Source: Psychroflexus tropicus DSM 15496
Lineage (GTDB): Bacteria; Bacteroidota; Bacteroidia; Flavobacteriales; Flavobacteriaceae
Direction: 5' to 3'
NCBI RefSeq assembly: GCF_000378765.1
Contig: NZ_KB905342.1
Coordinates: 372,001-436,000 of the forward strand
DNA: 64,000 nucleotides
Positions 51,828-59,824 of the stretch are shown here, one piece after another. The notes under the pieces are model-generated. The model searched no databases. It had not been told where the DNA came from and saw only the letters and a list, made by a program, of their open reading frames with translations. Made by a program: the position numbers and the translations under genes. Within the stretch, counting starts at the first letter, position 1, and every line of letters begins with the position of its first letter.

Positions 51828-51955
51828 TAACGGTTCTCTAGTATGGCCAGTAGCGAGCAAATACTAGCTTAATTTTCAGTTTATCTTTTAACTTTCTAAA
51901 TTTACCAAAACTTTGGGTTTAGCACATAAAAGCTATTGGCTATAATAGATGTTGT
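51828..51955. mobile_element. Small inverted-repeat-bounded element (MITE- or attC-like)
   Basis: 18-base arms TCTAGTATGGCCAGTAGC (51837-51854) and, inverted, GCTATTGGCTATAATAGA (51932-51949) agree at 15 of 18 positions; AAC (51829-51831) and GTT (51951-51953) extend the symmetry. About 78 AT-rich bases lie between. Fits a small non-autonomous element or an attC-like site but has neither a transposase nor a canonical attC core. Confidence 0.5.
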
Positions 51956-51964
51956 GTGGAGTTT

Positions 51965-53311
51965 TTATTTATCATAATAGATATGAGTGCTATAAAAATG
52001 GTTAAAGTCTCGTATTGAGTCTTTTTCCTTTGGAATATAACCTATTTGAATATGATTTGAACCCTTTTTTAATTTAGAAAGCTCTATTGGAATCATTTGA
52101 TAGAGTGAATCAATTTCATTACTAATTTTAATTTCCCCATTTACAATGGCTAAGATTTGCATTATGTCTTCTTTTTCGTGTCTCAAAGGCTTAAAGGGAA
52201 TTAATAATTTTTTATCATATTCAAATGCCTTTGAATAGATTACAGCGTAATCTGACTCTGTATTCTTAGTAAAATGCAATATTTCATTTTTATTATTGCT
52301 ATTATCTGGATTCGCTATCCAAGGATCTTTATTAATTTCACTTTCATAATAATTTATCCAGAATTTTAAGTCTGAATCAATTTTGAATGATTTAATGAAG
52401 TTTTCAGAAATCTTTCTGTAAACATCATTTTTAGGATATGATGTTATAATTTGATATGTACGATCATTGTTAGGAATAAATACATCAACACTTTCTTTTG
52501 ATTCTGTACTGTCTATTGAAGTAATTTTTAAAGCTTTAAGACCATCAATCAATAATGAATCAATTTTAATTACATTAATATTTGATTCATTATTAGGGTT
52601 TTCATAGTCATTAGCATTTGTACTGTACACATAGTCATAAATTGTAATGATTTCAAGTCGAATGTTATTTTGAGAAGTATACAAAGAGGAATTGATCATG
52701 TCTGGATATAAATGAAATTCATGAGTTGGCAACGATGAAAAAAATACTTCAGCACCATCAAAACTCAATTCTTCATTTTGATTTCTTTTTGCAACTTGAT
52801 TTAAAGAATCAATTTTATATTCCCAATAAATTTGACTTTCTCTATCTAAGTTATGTTTAGTTTCTTTATCGTAATTTGATTGAAGTAGATTTACAACAGA
52901 TAGTAAAGAGTCTCTTGCATATTTAGCTTCTGAAAATGAAAGACCTTTTTTAAGTATTAAATTATTCAAAGCATTCGTTCCATAATCTGTAATATGAGCG
53001 TGATAATGTTCATGAACTAACAAATCATCAGATTCAAGGATTCCAAAATCAACCCATGATTGATATCTATCAAAAATGGTTTCTGCGTAGATTGAGTCTT
53101 TTATTTTCTTGATTTTAATTGTTGTTGCTATTGATGCATTATAATCACTTAAAAGATCAGGTACTCCAAAAAAATCTTTGAAAGTAAGAGATCCAACATC
53201 ATTTAATACGATATATCGCTCAGCGTGTTCAGATTCATTCTTGGTTATTATTGTTATTACTACTAATACTGTCAAAAGTATTGAAGATAAAACAACTTTT
53301 GGTTTGATCAT
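51965..53311 (-). CDS. Putative zinc metallopeptidase-like protein with HExxH
   Basis: 448 residues. An N-terminal segment (residues about 7-23) may be a signal or anchor. The motif DDLLVHEHYHAHITDYGTNALNNLI (residues about 100-125) contains HExxH and resembles the zinc site of DUF922-like secreted proteases. The remaining 300 residues are mixed and carry no other motif that I recognise. Its start codon overlaps the stop of the upstream four-span membrane gene (ATGA), so translation is coupled and the two may form a unit. Confidence 0.6.
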   Translation of the reverse strand: MIKPKVVLSSILLTVLVVITIITKNESEHAERYIVLNDVGSLTFKDFFGVPDLLSDYNASIATTIKIKKIKDSIYAETIFDRYQSWVDFGILESDDLLVHEHYHAHITDYGTNALNNLILKKGLSFSEAKYARDSLLSVVNLLQSNYDKETKHNLDRESQIYWEYKIDSLNQVAKRNQNEELSFDGAEVFFSSLPTHEFHLYPDMINSSLYTSQNNIRLEIITIYDYVYSTNANDYENPNNESNINVIKIDSLLIDGLKALKITSIDSTESKESVDVFIPNNDRTYQIITSYPKNDVYRKISENFIKSFKIDSDLKFWINYYESEINKDPWIANPDNSNNKNEILHFTKNTESDYAVIYSKAFEYDKKLLIPFKPLRHEKEDIMQILAIVNGEIKISNEIDSLYQMIPIELSKLKKGSNHIQIGYIPKEKDSIRDFNHFYSTHIYYDK

Positions 53312-53718
53312 ACGGACTTTGATTTTGATAGTAATCTTAATGAATAATGAAAAATTGTACCAAGGACAAATACGAATATGATATTAATTAAAATCAAATG
53401 AGTAAAGTCCGCTAAAAACCAATATCCTGTATAGTTTAGAACTAAAAATTGAAATAAAGTGGTTAATAGAACAAGAAGAATGTTTGTTAAAAATCTATTT
53501 TTGAAAGACATTTTTTTCGCAGACATTAAAGAATTTCTCGACGTATAGATTCCTAAAACATAAATTAAACTTATTATTAAGTAGTTAATTAAGGGCTTAA
53601 TTTTCACGCCAATACCGTAAGCTAAAATTCCAAATAGTAAAATTGACAGTGTGATTATAAAGCTACCATTAATTACATCTATAAAAGCACCAACTTTTTT
53701 TATTTTTTTTAGGTTCAT
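53308..53718 (-). CDS. Four-span membrane protein, coupled to the HExxH gene
   Basis: About 136 residues from the ATG at 53718; an ATG at 53727 and a TTG at 53742 are alternatives. Four hydrophobic segments (SFIITLSILLFGILAYGIGV, LINYLIISLIYVLGIY, TNILLVLLTTLFQFLVLNY, LTHLILINIIFVFVLGTIF) and a basic C-terminal end. No family recognised. The overlap with the HExxH gene suggests a joint role. Confidence 0.6.
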   Translation of the reverse strand: MNLKKIKKVGAFIDVINGSFIITLSILLFGILAYGIGVKIKPLINYLIISLIYVLGIYTSRNSLMSAKKMSFKNRFLTNILLVLLTTLFQFLVLNYTGYWFLADFTHLILINIIFVFVLGTIFHYSLRLLSKSKSV

Positions 53719-53836
53719 AAAAACCATTATATAATCTTTCAATTTTTTGTCAATTATTCAAGATGCCAATGTTTTTTATAAAATTACACACAACTAGTTA
53801 TATGTTTATAAAAATACACCTTTATTGGAAACAGTT

Positions 53837-53873
53837 ACGGGATAAACGCATGTTTTTATAAAGTTTATCCCGT
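53837..53873. repeat. Inverted repeat, 11-bp arms
   Basis: ACGGGATAAAC (53837-53847) and GTTTATCCCGT (53863-53873) are perfect complements around a 15-base loop. Its role is unknown. Confidence 0.7.
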
Positions 53874-54002
53874 GAATACGATATACTTAAAGTTATTTCA
53901 TCCCCTTCAGACCTCATCTTCACTCAGATGGATCTTAAAGATAACGAAGGCCTTAAGCAATGTATCGCTCATGATAAAAGCTAACTAAGGCAGATTCAAA
54001 CT

Positions 54003-54032
54003 AAAAAAAGCCATCTATAAAAGTGGTGGCTT
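54003..54032 (-). terminator. Possible rnr terminator
   Basis: On the minus strand AAGCCACC / GATGGCTT pairs over 8 bp (one G-T) with a 9-base loop, followed by TTTTTTT. It lies about 180 bases past the rnr stop codon, so it is uncertain. Confidence 0.4.
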
Positions 54033-54140
54033 CAATACATGGCTTTGTAGTTCATATTTAGATATAGTTTAGAAACTCGACCTTAGAAGGAATAGCATAT
54101 GAAGTCCATTCAAAATCACTTATAAGTCAATAGCCTAGAT

Positions 54141-54186
54141 TTCTCGACTGCGCCTGTGTTTGTCATCAGGCTGGCTCGAAATGACA
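54141..54186. repeat. TGTCA/TCGAG dispersed repeat, single copy
   Basis: Begins TTCTCGAC (54141-54148) and ends CTCGAAATGACA (54175-54186), the same ends as the arms of the larger element at 57137-57307. Confidence 0.6.
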
Positions 54187-54213
54187 AAGCTGAAGGTTAT
54201 GAACTAATTTGAT

Positions 54214-56439
54214 TTACTCCTTATCGATCTCCACCTCATCTACGGCGCCCAGCAATTCAAAATCGATGGTACGTTTCACTAAGTCGGCTTTCTTCACCCG
54301 AACGTACACCTCGTCGCCGAGCTGATACATTTTCTTGGTGCGACGACCGATGACGGCATAATGCTCCTCGTTAAAGTCGTAGTGGTCGTCTGGGATGTCT
54401 TTGAGGCGGGTCATACCTTCGCACTTGTTCTCGATGATCTCGATAAAAATACCAAAGTCGGTCACCCCGGAAATAACGCCTTTAAATTCGGTTTCGGAAT
54501 GCTCTTGGATGTACTTCACTTGCATGTACTTGATGGAATCCCGCTCGGCATTGGTGGCCAGTTTTTCCATCTCGCTAGAATGCTTGCATTTGTCTTCGTA
54601 TTCGGTTTCGCTAGCACTGGGTTTGTTATCCAGATAGCGCTGTAATAGGCGGTGAGCCATCACATCGGGATAACGTCGTATCGGCGAGGTAAAGTGGGAA
54701 TAATAATCGAACGCCAGTCCATAGTGCCCAATGTTTTCGGTAGAATAGTAGGCCTTACTCATGGTACGTATGGTGAGGGTATCGACCAGGTTTTGTTCCT
54801 TTTTGCCCGACACATCTTCCAACAAATTGTTAAGGGCGTTGGCCAGGTTTTTTCGGTTTTGGATGTTGATGTTATAGCCAAATTTAGAAATAACAGTATT
54901 CAAAGCTTCCAGTCGGTCGTCTTTAGGTTCGTCGTGACAACGGTACACAAAGGTTTTGGGTGGCTTGCGTTTACCGATAAACTCAGAGACTTTTCTATTG
55001 GCCAGCAGCATAAATTCTTCGATGAGTTTATTGGCATCCTTGCTGGACTTCACGTAAACGCCCTGCGGATTGTTATCTTCATCCAAGTGGAATTTTACTT
55101 CCACCTTATCAAAAGAAATAGCCCCTTTTTGCATCCGCTTTTTACGCATGGTTTTGGCCAGGGTATTCAAAGTGGTCACCGCTTCCAGAATCTCTGGCTG
55201 GACGTCGTAAGCTTTTTTGGTCAAAGAGAGCTCTGCAGGAATGTGTTTATCTTCAGAATCGATGAGGTACTGTGCTTCTTCGTAAGCAAATCTTGCATCA
55301 GAATAGGTCACGGTACGTCCAAACCATTCACTTTTGACCTTACCGTCTTTAGTAATTTCGAACAAGGCCGAAAAGGTATATTTTTCTTCATTCGGACGCA
55401 GGGAACAGGCGCCGTTGGATAAAATTTCTGGCAACATCGGTACCACACGGTCTACCAGGTAGATGGAAGTGGCTCGGTTGTAGGCCTCGTCATCCAGAAC
55501 AGTACCTGGTTGCAGATAGTGAGACACATCGGCAATGTGAATACCTATTTCGTAATTGCCATTGTCCATTGTTTTGAAGCTCAAGGCATCGTCAAAATCT
55601 TTGGCGTCGGCAGGATCTATGGTAAAAGTTAGCGTATCTCTTAGATCACGTCGTTTCTTGATTTCAGAGGGATGAATTTTAGTATCTATATTATTGGCAA
55701 ATTCTTCCACCTCGGGTGGGAACTGCTCTGGCAGACCGTAGCCAGCCAGAATCGCATGCATCTCGGTATTGTGTTCGCCAGGAACGCCAAGCACCTCAGT
55801 AATTTCTCCTTTAGGCGAATCGTCCTTGTCTTTCCACTGTAAAATTCGAACTTTTACCAACAAGCCATCTTCGGCATCGTGCATTTTGTCGTTTGGCACA
55901 AAAATATCGGTGTACATCTTGGAATTGGCAACTACCACAAAGCCAAACTTTTCCTGCTTGTGTAAAACCCCAACAAAGTCGGTTTTATTTCGGGTTAAAA
56001 TCGATACGACTTCACCTTCAGATTTTGCTTTCTCGCGCTTTTTGAAAACGTAAATTTTCACTTCGTCGCCATCTAAAGCGTGGTTGAGGTTTTTATTGGA
56101 AATATAAATGTCATTCTCCAGATCTTCCACGATCACATAGGCATCACCTCTGGAGGTCATGTCGATGATCCCGGTATGGAAATCCTCTAAAGCGTCAAAT
56201 TGAAATTTCTTATCGTCCACTTGTTTTAATTGGCCTTTGGCTGTGAGCTGACCCAAAAGACGAATTACCTTATTTCTGGTTTTGGTGTCTTCAATCTTCA
56301 GCTTATCTAAAATAACTTTAAAGTCGAAGCTCTTTTCTGGCTGACTTTTAAAAATGTTTAATATTTTTTTTGATAATCCTCCATCCTGACCAGGCGAAGA
56401 GTGGAAAGGCTTTTTACCTTTTTTCTTTTTCTTACTCAT
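54214..56439 (-). CDS. rnr: Ribonuclease R
   Basis: 3'-5' exoribonuclease that degrades structured RNA. 741 residues. N-terminal winged-helix/cold-shock region (residues about 20-230), the RNB catalytic domain with DTLTFTIDPADAKDFDDALSF (Asp ligands near residue 275), and a C-terminal S1 domain (about 650-730, FKGVISGVTDFGIFIEI). Length is normal for RNase R. Transcribed leftward, away from the origin candidate. Confidence 0.96.
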   Translation of the reverse strand: MSKKKKKGKKPFHSSPGQDGGLSKKILNIFKSQPEKSFDFKVILDKLKIEDTKTRNKVIRLLGQLTAKGQLKQVDDKKFQFDALEDFHTGIIDMTSRGDAYVIVEDLENDIYISNKNLNHALDGDEVKIYVFKKREKAKSEGEVVSILTRNKTDFVGVLHKQEKFGFVVVANSKMYTDIFVPNDKMHDAEDGLLVKVRILQWKDKDDSPKGEITEVLGVPGEHNTEMHAILAGYGLPEQFPPEVEEFANNIDTKIHPSEIKKRRDLRDTLTFTIDPADAKDFDDALSFKTMDNGNYEIGIHIADVSHYLQPGTVLDDEAYNRATSIYLVDRVVPMLPEILSNGACSLRPNEEKYTFSALFEITKDGKVKSEWFGRTVTYSDARFAYEEAQYLIDSEDKHIPAELSLTKKAYDVQPEILEAVTTLNTLAKTMRKKRMQKGAISFDKVEVKFHLDEDNNPQGVYVKSSKDANKLIEEFMLLANRKVSEFIGKRKPPKTFVYRCHDEPKDDRLEALNTVISKFGYNINIQNRKNLANALNNLLEDVSGKKEQNLVDTLTIRTMSKAYYSTENIGHYGLAFDYYSHFTSPIRRYPDVMAHRLLQRYLDNKPSASETEYEDKCKHSSEMEKLATNAERDSIKYMQVKYIQEHSETEFKGVISGVTDFGIFIEIIENKCEGMTRLKDIPDDHYDFNEEHYAVIGRRTKKMYQLGDEVYVRVKKADLVKRTIDFELLGAVDEVEIDKE

Positions 56440-56600
56440 ACATATGTAAATAACATTTGCTAATGTAGTACAATAAAGACGGATAAAAAGATTCTTAAAC
56501 TAAATCTTTGTTAAGTCTAGAACTGTGACAGTTAACCATTTAATGATGTTAAAGTTTCAATTTCTTTGCTTTAAATATTTACATATTGTTAAATAATACC

Positions 56601-56608
56601 TAAATTTG
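56601..56608 (+). promoter_or_regulatory. -7 element before the 52-residue gene
   Basis: TAAATTTG is a perfect match; the ATG at 56626 follows after 17 bases. No clear -33. Confidence 0.4.
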
Positions 56609-56625
56609 ATTCCTAACTAATCTTA

Positions 56626-56784
56626 ATGTCAAAAACAACCAAAATATACATCATCTTCCTTCTCATTTTTTTGGTTGGATTTGCAGGGATTTATCTCTAC
56701 ATTAAATTATTTTTGAATCAACAACTCACTACTACCAGCCAGGAGTTGAAAGAGCCTGTAGGGGCTTTGCTCGGTTTCCTTTAA
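56626..56784 (+). CDS. 52-residue single-span membrane protein
   Basis: Begins MSKTTKIYIIFLLIFLVGF; one hydrophobic span (residues about 7-30) and a polar tail ending EPVGALLGFL. A good promoter element and position 66 bases before the DUF2007 gene support it. No family recognised. Confidence 0.55.
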   Translation: MSKTTKIYIIFLLIFLVGFAGIYLYIKLFLNQQLTTTSQELKEPVGALLGFL

Positions 56785-56849
56785 TTAAAACATAAACTAT
56801 TTCCTCAGCTTAAGGTGTTTAAAATTAATTACTTAATTTTAAAATAAAA

Positions 56850-57089
56850 ATGAACGATTTTATTAAGCTTGCTGTATTTACCTATCCTCACGAATACACC
56901 GTGCTTAAATTGCTTTTGGAAAAAGAAGATATTCGTTTTTTCTTTCAAAATGAAACCGTCATTGGGGTGATTCCCTTTTATTCTAATGCTTTGGGTGGAA
57001 TTTTCTTAAAAGTACATCCTGAGGATTTCGAAGCGGCTAAAAGCATCCTGGAAGATTATAATTTTGAAAATCACCTGAGGATCGTTTAA
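56850..57089 (+). CDS. DUF2007-family putative signal-transducing protein
   Basis: 79 residues filling one DUF2007 domain (LAVFTYPHEYTVLKLLLEKEDIRFFFQNETVIG ... GIFLKVHPEDFEAAKSIL). A small ferredoxin-like fold usually seen as a stand-alone or fused sensor with unknown ligand. Last gene before the origin candidate. Confidence 0.85.
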   Translation: MNDFIKLAVFTYPHEYTVLKLLLEKEDIRFFFQNETVIGVIPFYSNALGGIFLKVHPEDFEAAKSILEDYNFENHLRIV

Positions 57090-57136
57090 AGACAGTTCTT
57101 TTATTTTTTCTACCCATTGCGCTTTTTGAAAAATTC

Positions 57137-57307
57137 TGTCAATTCGAGTGAATTTCACAATTGAAATGAGGGAAATTTGTATCGAGAATAAGAATTTTTA
57201 GATGTGAATGGGTTCTCGACCTGTCGGATGGCTGGTACAATTTTGTATCAAAAAATCACCCGCCTGAATGACTTCGTTGGGCAGTCTCGAACTGACATTA
57301 TGATATC
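57137..57307. repeat. Inverted pair of TGTCA/TCGAG repeats
   Basis: TGTCAATTCGAG (57137-57148) and CTCGAACTGACA (57296-57307) are inverted complements with one mismatch. Nested inside are TCGAGAA (57182-57188) and TTCTCGA (from 57212). The pattern is two head-to-head copies of one module, the right one longer (about 98 against 52 bases). Confidence 0.65.
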
Positions 57308-57380
57308 TATTTCAATTCAAAATGCACATGGGAATTTTCAATTCTTTTTGATAGATATTTTAGATCTGAAATTAGTTTCG

Positions 57381-57850
57381 TTTTCCACTTATCCACAATC
57401 TATAATACTATTCTTCTTTTTTTTTAAAATTTAAAATTAATAATGATGATGATTATTGTGCGTTAATAACTGGAAAACTTTTACCTCATCTATTTTGATT
57501 TTTCAAATTTTGACTTTATCCACATTTTTTAAGCTTTTAAAATTTCCCCAACGTTCTTATTTTCAAATGTATTTCTAAAAGTTATCCACAATTGGACATC
57601 TGCTTTTCACATGTTTTGTTGAATAAGTATTTTTGAATTTGCTGTGGAAAACTTTTAAAAGGACTTGCAAAACTTTTTTGAAATTTGCTTCCTAAAAATT
57701 TTGTTAAATAAAATCTTTACTTATCTAGTTTTTAAATTTGATAATCCAAATTTTTAGTTCCTTTTTTCTATACGAGTTTTCCACATGTTTTAAAAAGTTG
57801 AAGTCCCTAAAAGCTGATTTACTTTTGAGTTTTCCACAATTGTGGACAGC
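57381..57850. other. Probable chromosomal replication origin (oriC)
   Basis: Three perfect DnaA boxes TTATCCACA (57389-57397, 57516-57524, 57582-57590) and three TTTTCCACA boxes (57777-57785, 57830-57838, and inverted at 57643-57651), plus degenerate ones such as TTTTCCACT at 57381 and CTGTCCACA inverted at 57841. An AT-only stretch, 57411-57455 (ttcttttttttttaaaattt...), could be the unwinding element. All are in gene-free DNA, between leftward rnr and rightward rpiB. Confidence 0.72.
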
Positions 57851-57933
57851 GCTTAGGTATACATGATACTATAATGAAAATCAAGGATTTACATACCATC
57901 AGTTTAGCAGTACTAGGTTCCTAATTTTAATAC

Positions 57934-57941
57934 TAACTTTG
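57934..57941 (+). promoter_or_regulatory. -7 promoter element of rpiB
   Basis: TAACTTTG, a perfect TAnnTTTG, 99 bases before the rpiB ATG. No good -33. Confidence 0.4.
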
Positions 57942-58040
57942 TCTCAGTCTTTTTGTTATAGACTTAACTTTAGAAACAGAAATTCAGTCACTAATGTTCA
58001 ACTTGCAAGTCTAATTTAAACCTATATAAATCCAATACCC

Positions 58041-58472
58041 ATGACTATATCTTTAGGAAACGATCACGCAGGCCCGGCTTACAAAAACGCTATCACCGAA
58101 TACCTGACCTCACAATCTTTAAAAGTGATTAACCACGGCACCGACTCTGAAGATTCTGTAGATTATCCAGATTTTGTACATCCAGTGGCAGAGGATGTTG
58201 AAAAAGGGACTTCAGACTTTGGTATCATTATATGTGGTAGTGGAAACGGAGCTAATATGACTGCTAATAAGCATCAGGGCGTGAGATCGGCCCTATGCTG
58301 GAACACAGAACTCGTGGCTTTAGCCAGACAGCATAATGATGCTAACGTATTGAGTATTCCCGCTCGATTTGTCTCTCAGGAGGAAGCTTTAGATTTTGTA
58401 AAGGTCTTTCTAGACACTGATTTTGAAGGCGGACGTCATCAAAATCGCGTGGCTAAAATCGCCTGCCAATAA
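58041..58472 (+). CDS. rpiB: Ribose-5-phosphate isomerase B
   Basis: Interconverts ribose-5-phosphate and ribulose-5-phosphate in the pentose phosphate pathway. 143 residues, the normal RpiB length. MTISLGNDHAG carries the substrate-binding Asp8-His9, IIICGSGNGANM contains the catalytic Cys65, and the C-terminal FEGGRHQNRV is typical. It lies next to the origin candidate, transcribed away from it. LacA/B-type sugar isomerases share the fold but RpiB is the usual role here. Confidence 0.95.
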   Translation: MTISLGNDHAGPAYKNAITEYLTSQSLKVINHGTDSEDSVDYPDFVHPVAEDVEKGTSDFGIIICGSGNGANMTANKHQGVRSALCWNTELVALARQHNDANVLSIPARFVSQEEALDFVKVFLDTDFEGGRHQNRVAKIACQ

Positions 58473-58487
58473 TTTGCTTTAAGTTTT

Positions 58488-59375
58488 ATGCACTCACACC
58501 AAAGGTCTGAAAAGAATCTTTTTCTATCCATTATTCTTAATGTAGGCATTACCCTTGCTCAAATTATTGGTGGTTTGCTGAGTGGGAGTTTAGCTTTACT
58601 TTCCGATGCGCTTCATAACTTTACCGATGTGGTGTCTTTGGTGATCAGTTATGTGGCTTCTAAATTTGCCCATAAAAGTGCAACCTACAACAAGACGTTT
58701 GGCTACAAACGGGCAGAAATCATTGCTGCTTTTGTCAATTCTGCCAGTCTAATCATCATTGCAGTGATTCTCATCGTTGAAGCTGTGGAGCGCTTTCTGG
58801 ATCCACAGGCTATCAATTCTACCTTAGTGATTTGGCTTTCTGCTTTAGCTATTGTTTTTAACGGGGCCAGTGTCCTCCTACTGCTGAAGGATAGAAAACA
58901 GAATCTCAATATTGCTTCCGCTTATTTCCACCTGCTCACCGATATGCTGGCATCTGTCGCCGTCCTTGTGGGTGGTATTCTCATGAAGTACTATGGCATC
59001 TATTGGCTGGATAGTGTATTGACTTTTGCTATTGCTCTGTATTTGATTTATGTCGGTATCCAGCTATTTAAAGGTTCATTCACCATACTGATGCAGTTTA
59101 CTCCTAAGCATATTAATGTAGATGACGTTATTTCAAGAGTTAATCAAATCGATCTCGTCAAAAATATTCATCACCTCCACATCTGGCAATTGAACGAAAA
59201 TGAATTGCACCTGGAAGCAGAAATTGATTTTAAGGAAGATATTTCTTTATCTACCTTTGAAGCTGTTCTGGAAGAGATTGAAGAGTTACTTCTCAACGAA
59301 TTTGGAATCAACCACATTACCATTCAGCCAGAATTTAAAAAATCAGATAATAAAAACATAATTGTTCAGGACTAA
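58488..59375 (+). CDS. Cation diffusion facilitator (Zn/Cd-type)
   Basis: 295 residues; six spans. The transport-site motif is H-x-x-x-D at His43/Asp47 (SDALHNFTD) and its partner in FHLLTDMLAS (near residue 147). N-terminal MHSHQRSEKN and the C-terminal beta domain (HHLHIWQLNENELHLEAEIDF, after residue 215) fit a ZitB/CzcD-like exporter. Expected to remove zinc (and cadmium, cobalt) from the cytoplasm. It follows rpiB by 15 bases and overlaps the next gene by one base, so the three form an operon. Confidence 0.93.
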   Translation: MHSHQRSEKNLFLSIILNVGITLAQIIGGLLSGSLALLSDALHNFTDVVSLVISYVASKFAHKSATYNKTFGYKRAEIIAAFVNSASLIIIAVILIVEAVERFLDPQAINSTLVIWLSALAIVFNGASVLLLLKDRKQNLNIASAYFHLLTDMLASVAVLVGGILMKYYGIYWLDSVLTFAIALYLIYVGIQLFKGSFTILMQFTPKHINVDDVISRVNQIDLVKNIHHLHIWQLNENELHLEAEIDFKEDISLSTFEAVLEEIEELLLNEFGINHITIQPEFKKSDNKNIIVQD

Positions 59376-59824
59376 TGACTACACATTTCCTTTCTTTTTC
59401 AGAGCTTACACCACATCAAATTTACGATATGCTCCAACTCAGATCTGAAGTCTTTGTGGTGGAACAGGATTGTGTGTATCAGGATATCGATGGTCATGAT
59501 GATAAAGCCTATCATGTGATGTTTTACGAAGAAGATCTCTTGATTGCCTACACACGTATTTTACCACCCGGGGCTTATTTTGATGAGCTGAGCATTGGGA
59601 GAGTTATCGTGAAACAAAGTCACCGTCGAAAACAATTAGGACTACAATTGATGAAATCCACCATCGATTACGCTTTAGAATTGCACCCCAATTCAGTCAT
59701 CAAGATATCAGCCCAGCAGTATTTAATCAACTTTTACGAAAGCTTAGGTTTTATCATCTTCGGTGAAGGCTACCTCGAAGATGGGATTCCTCACATCGGG
59801 ATGAAACTTCATACTTTAGCTTAG
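59375..59824 (+). CDS. ElaA-type GNAT acetyltransferase
   Basis: 149 residues. The ElaA N-terminus ELTPHQIYDMLQLRSEVFVVEQDCVYQDIDGHDDKAYH is clear, and the acetyl-CoA motif is VIVKQSHRRKQLGLQLMKSTIDYALE. Substrate unknown. Its ATG overlaps the CDF stop (TAATG), and its own stop interlocks with that of the convergent S41 protease. Confidence 0.9.
   Translation: MTTHFLSFSELTPHQIYDMLQLRSEVFVVEQDCVYQDIDGHDDKAYHVMFYEEDLLIAYTRILPPGAYFDELSIGRVIVKQSHRRKQLGLQLMKSTIDYALELHPNSVIKISAQQYLINFYESLGFIIFGEGYLEDGIPHIGMKLHTLA

Larger units (their letters stand above)
53743..54213. other. Intergenic region, 471 bp
   Basis: No coding frame that I can support. It holds an 11-bp inverted repeat (53837-53873), a weak rnr terminator (54003-54032) and one copy of the TGTCA/TCGAG repeat (54141-54186). 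Confidence 0.5.
57090..58040. other. Gene-free region, 951 bp
   Basis: No coding frame on either strand. Left part: the inverted-repeat element 57137-57307. Middle and right part: the DnaA-box cluster (57381-57850), described separately. The rpiB promoter -7 element follows near the right end. Confidence 0.7.

Noticed and set aside
51828-51955. A true integron attC site
   Set aside because: Neither end shows the canonical RYYYAAC/GTTRRRY core, and no integrase is in the window.
57436-57460. DnaA-trio motif (taatgatgatgatta)
   Set aside because: The trinucleotide run is suggestive but does not clearly fit the published orientation of the trio relative to a DnaA box, so it is not claimed.
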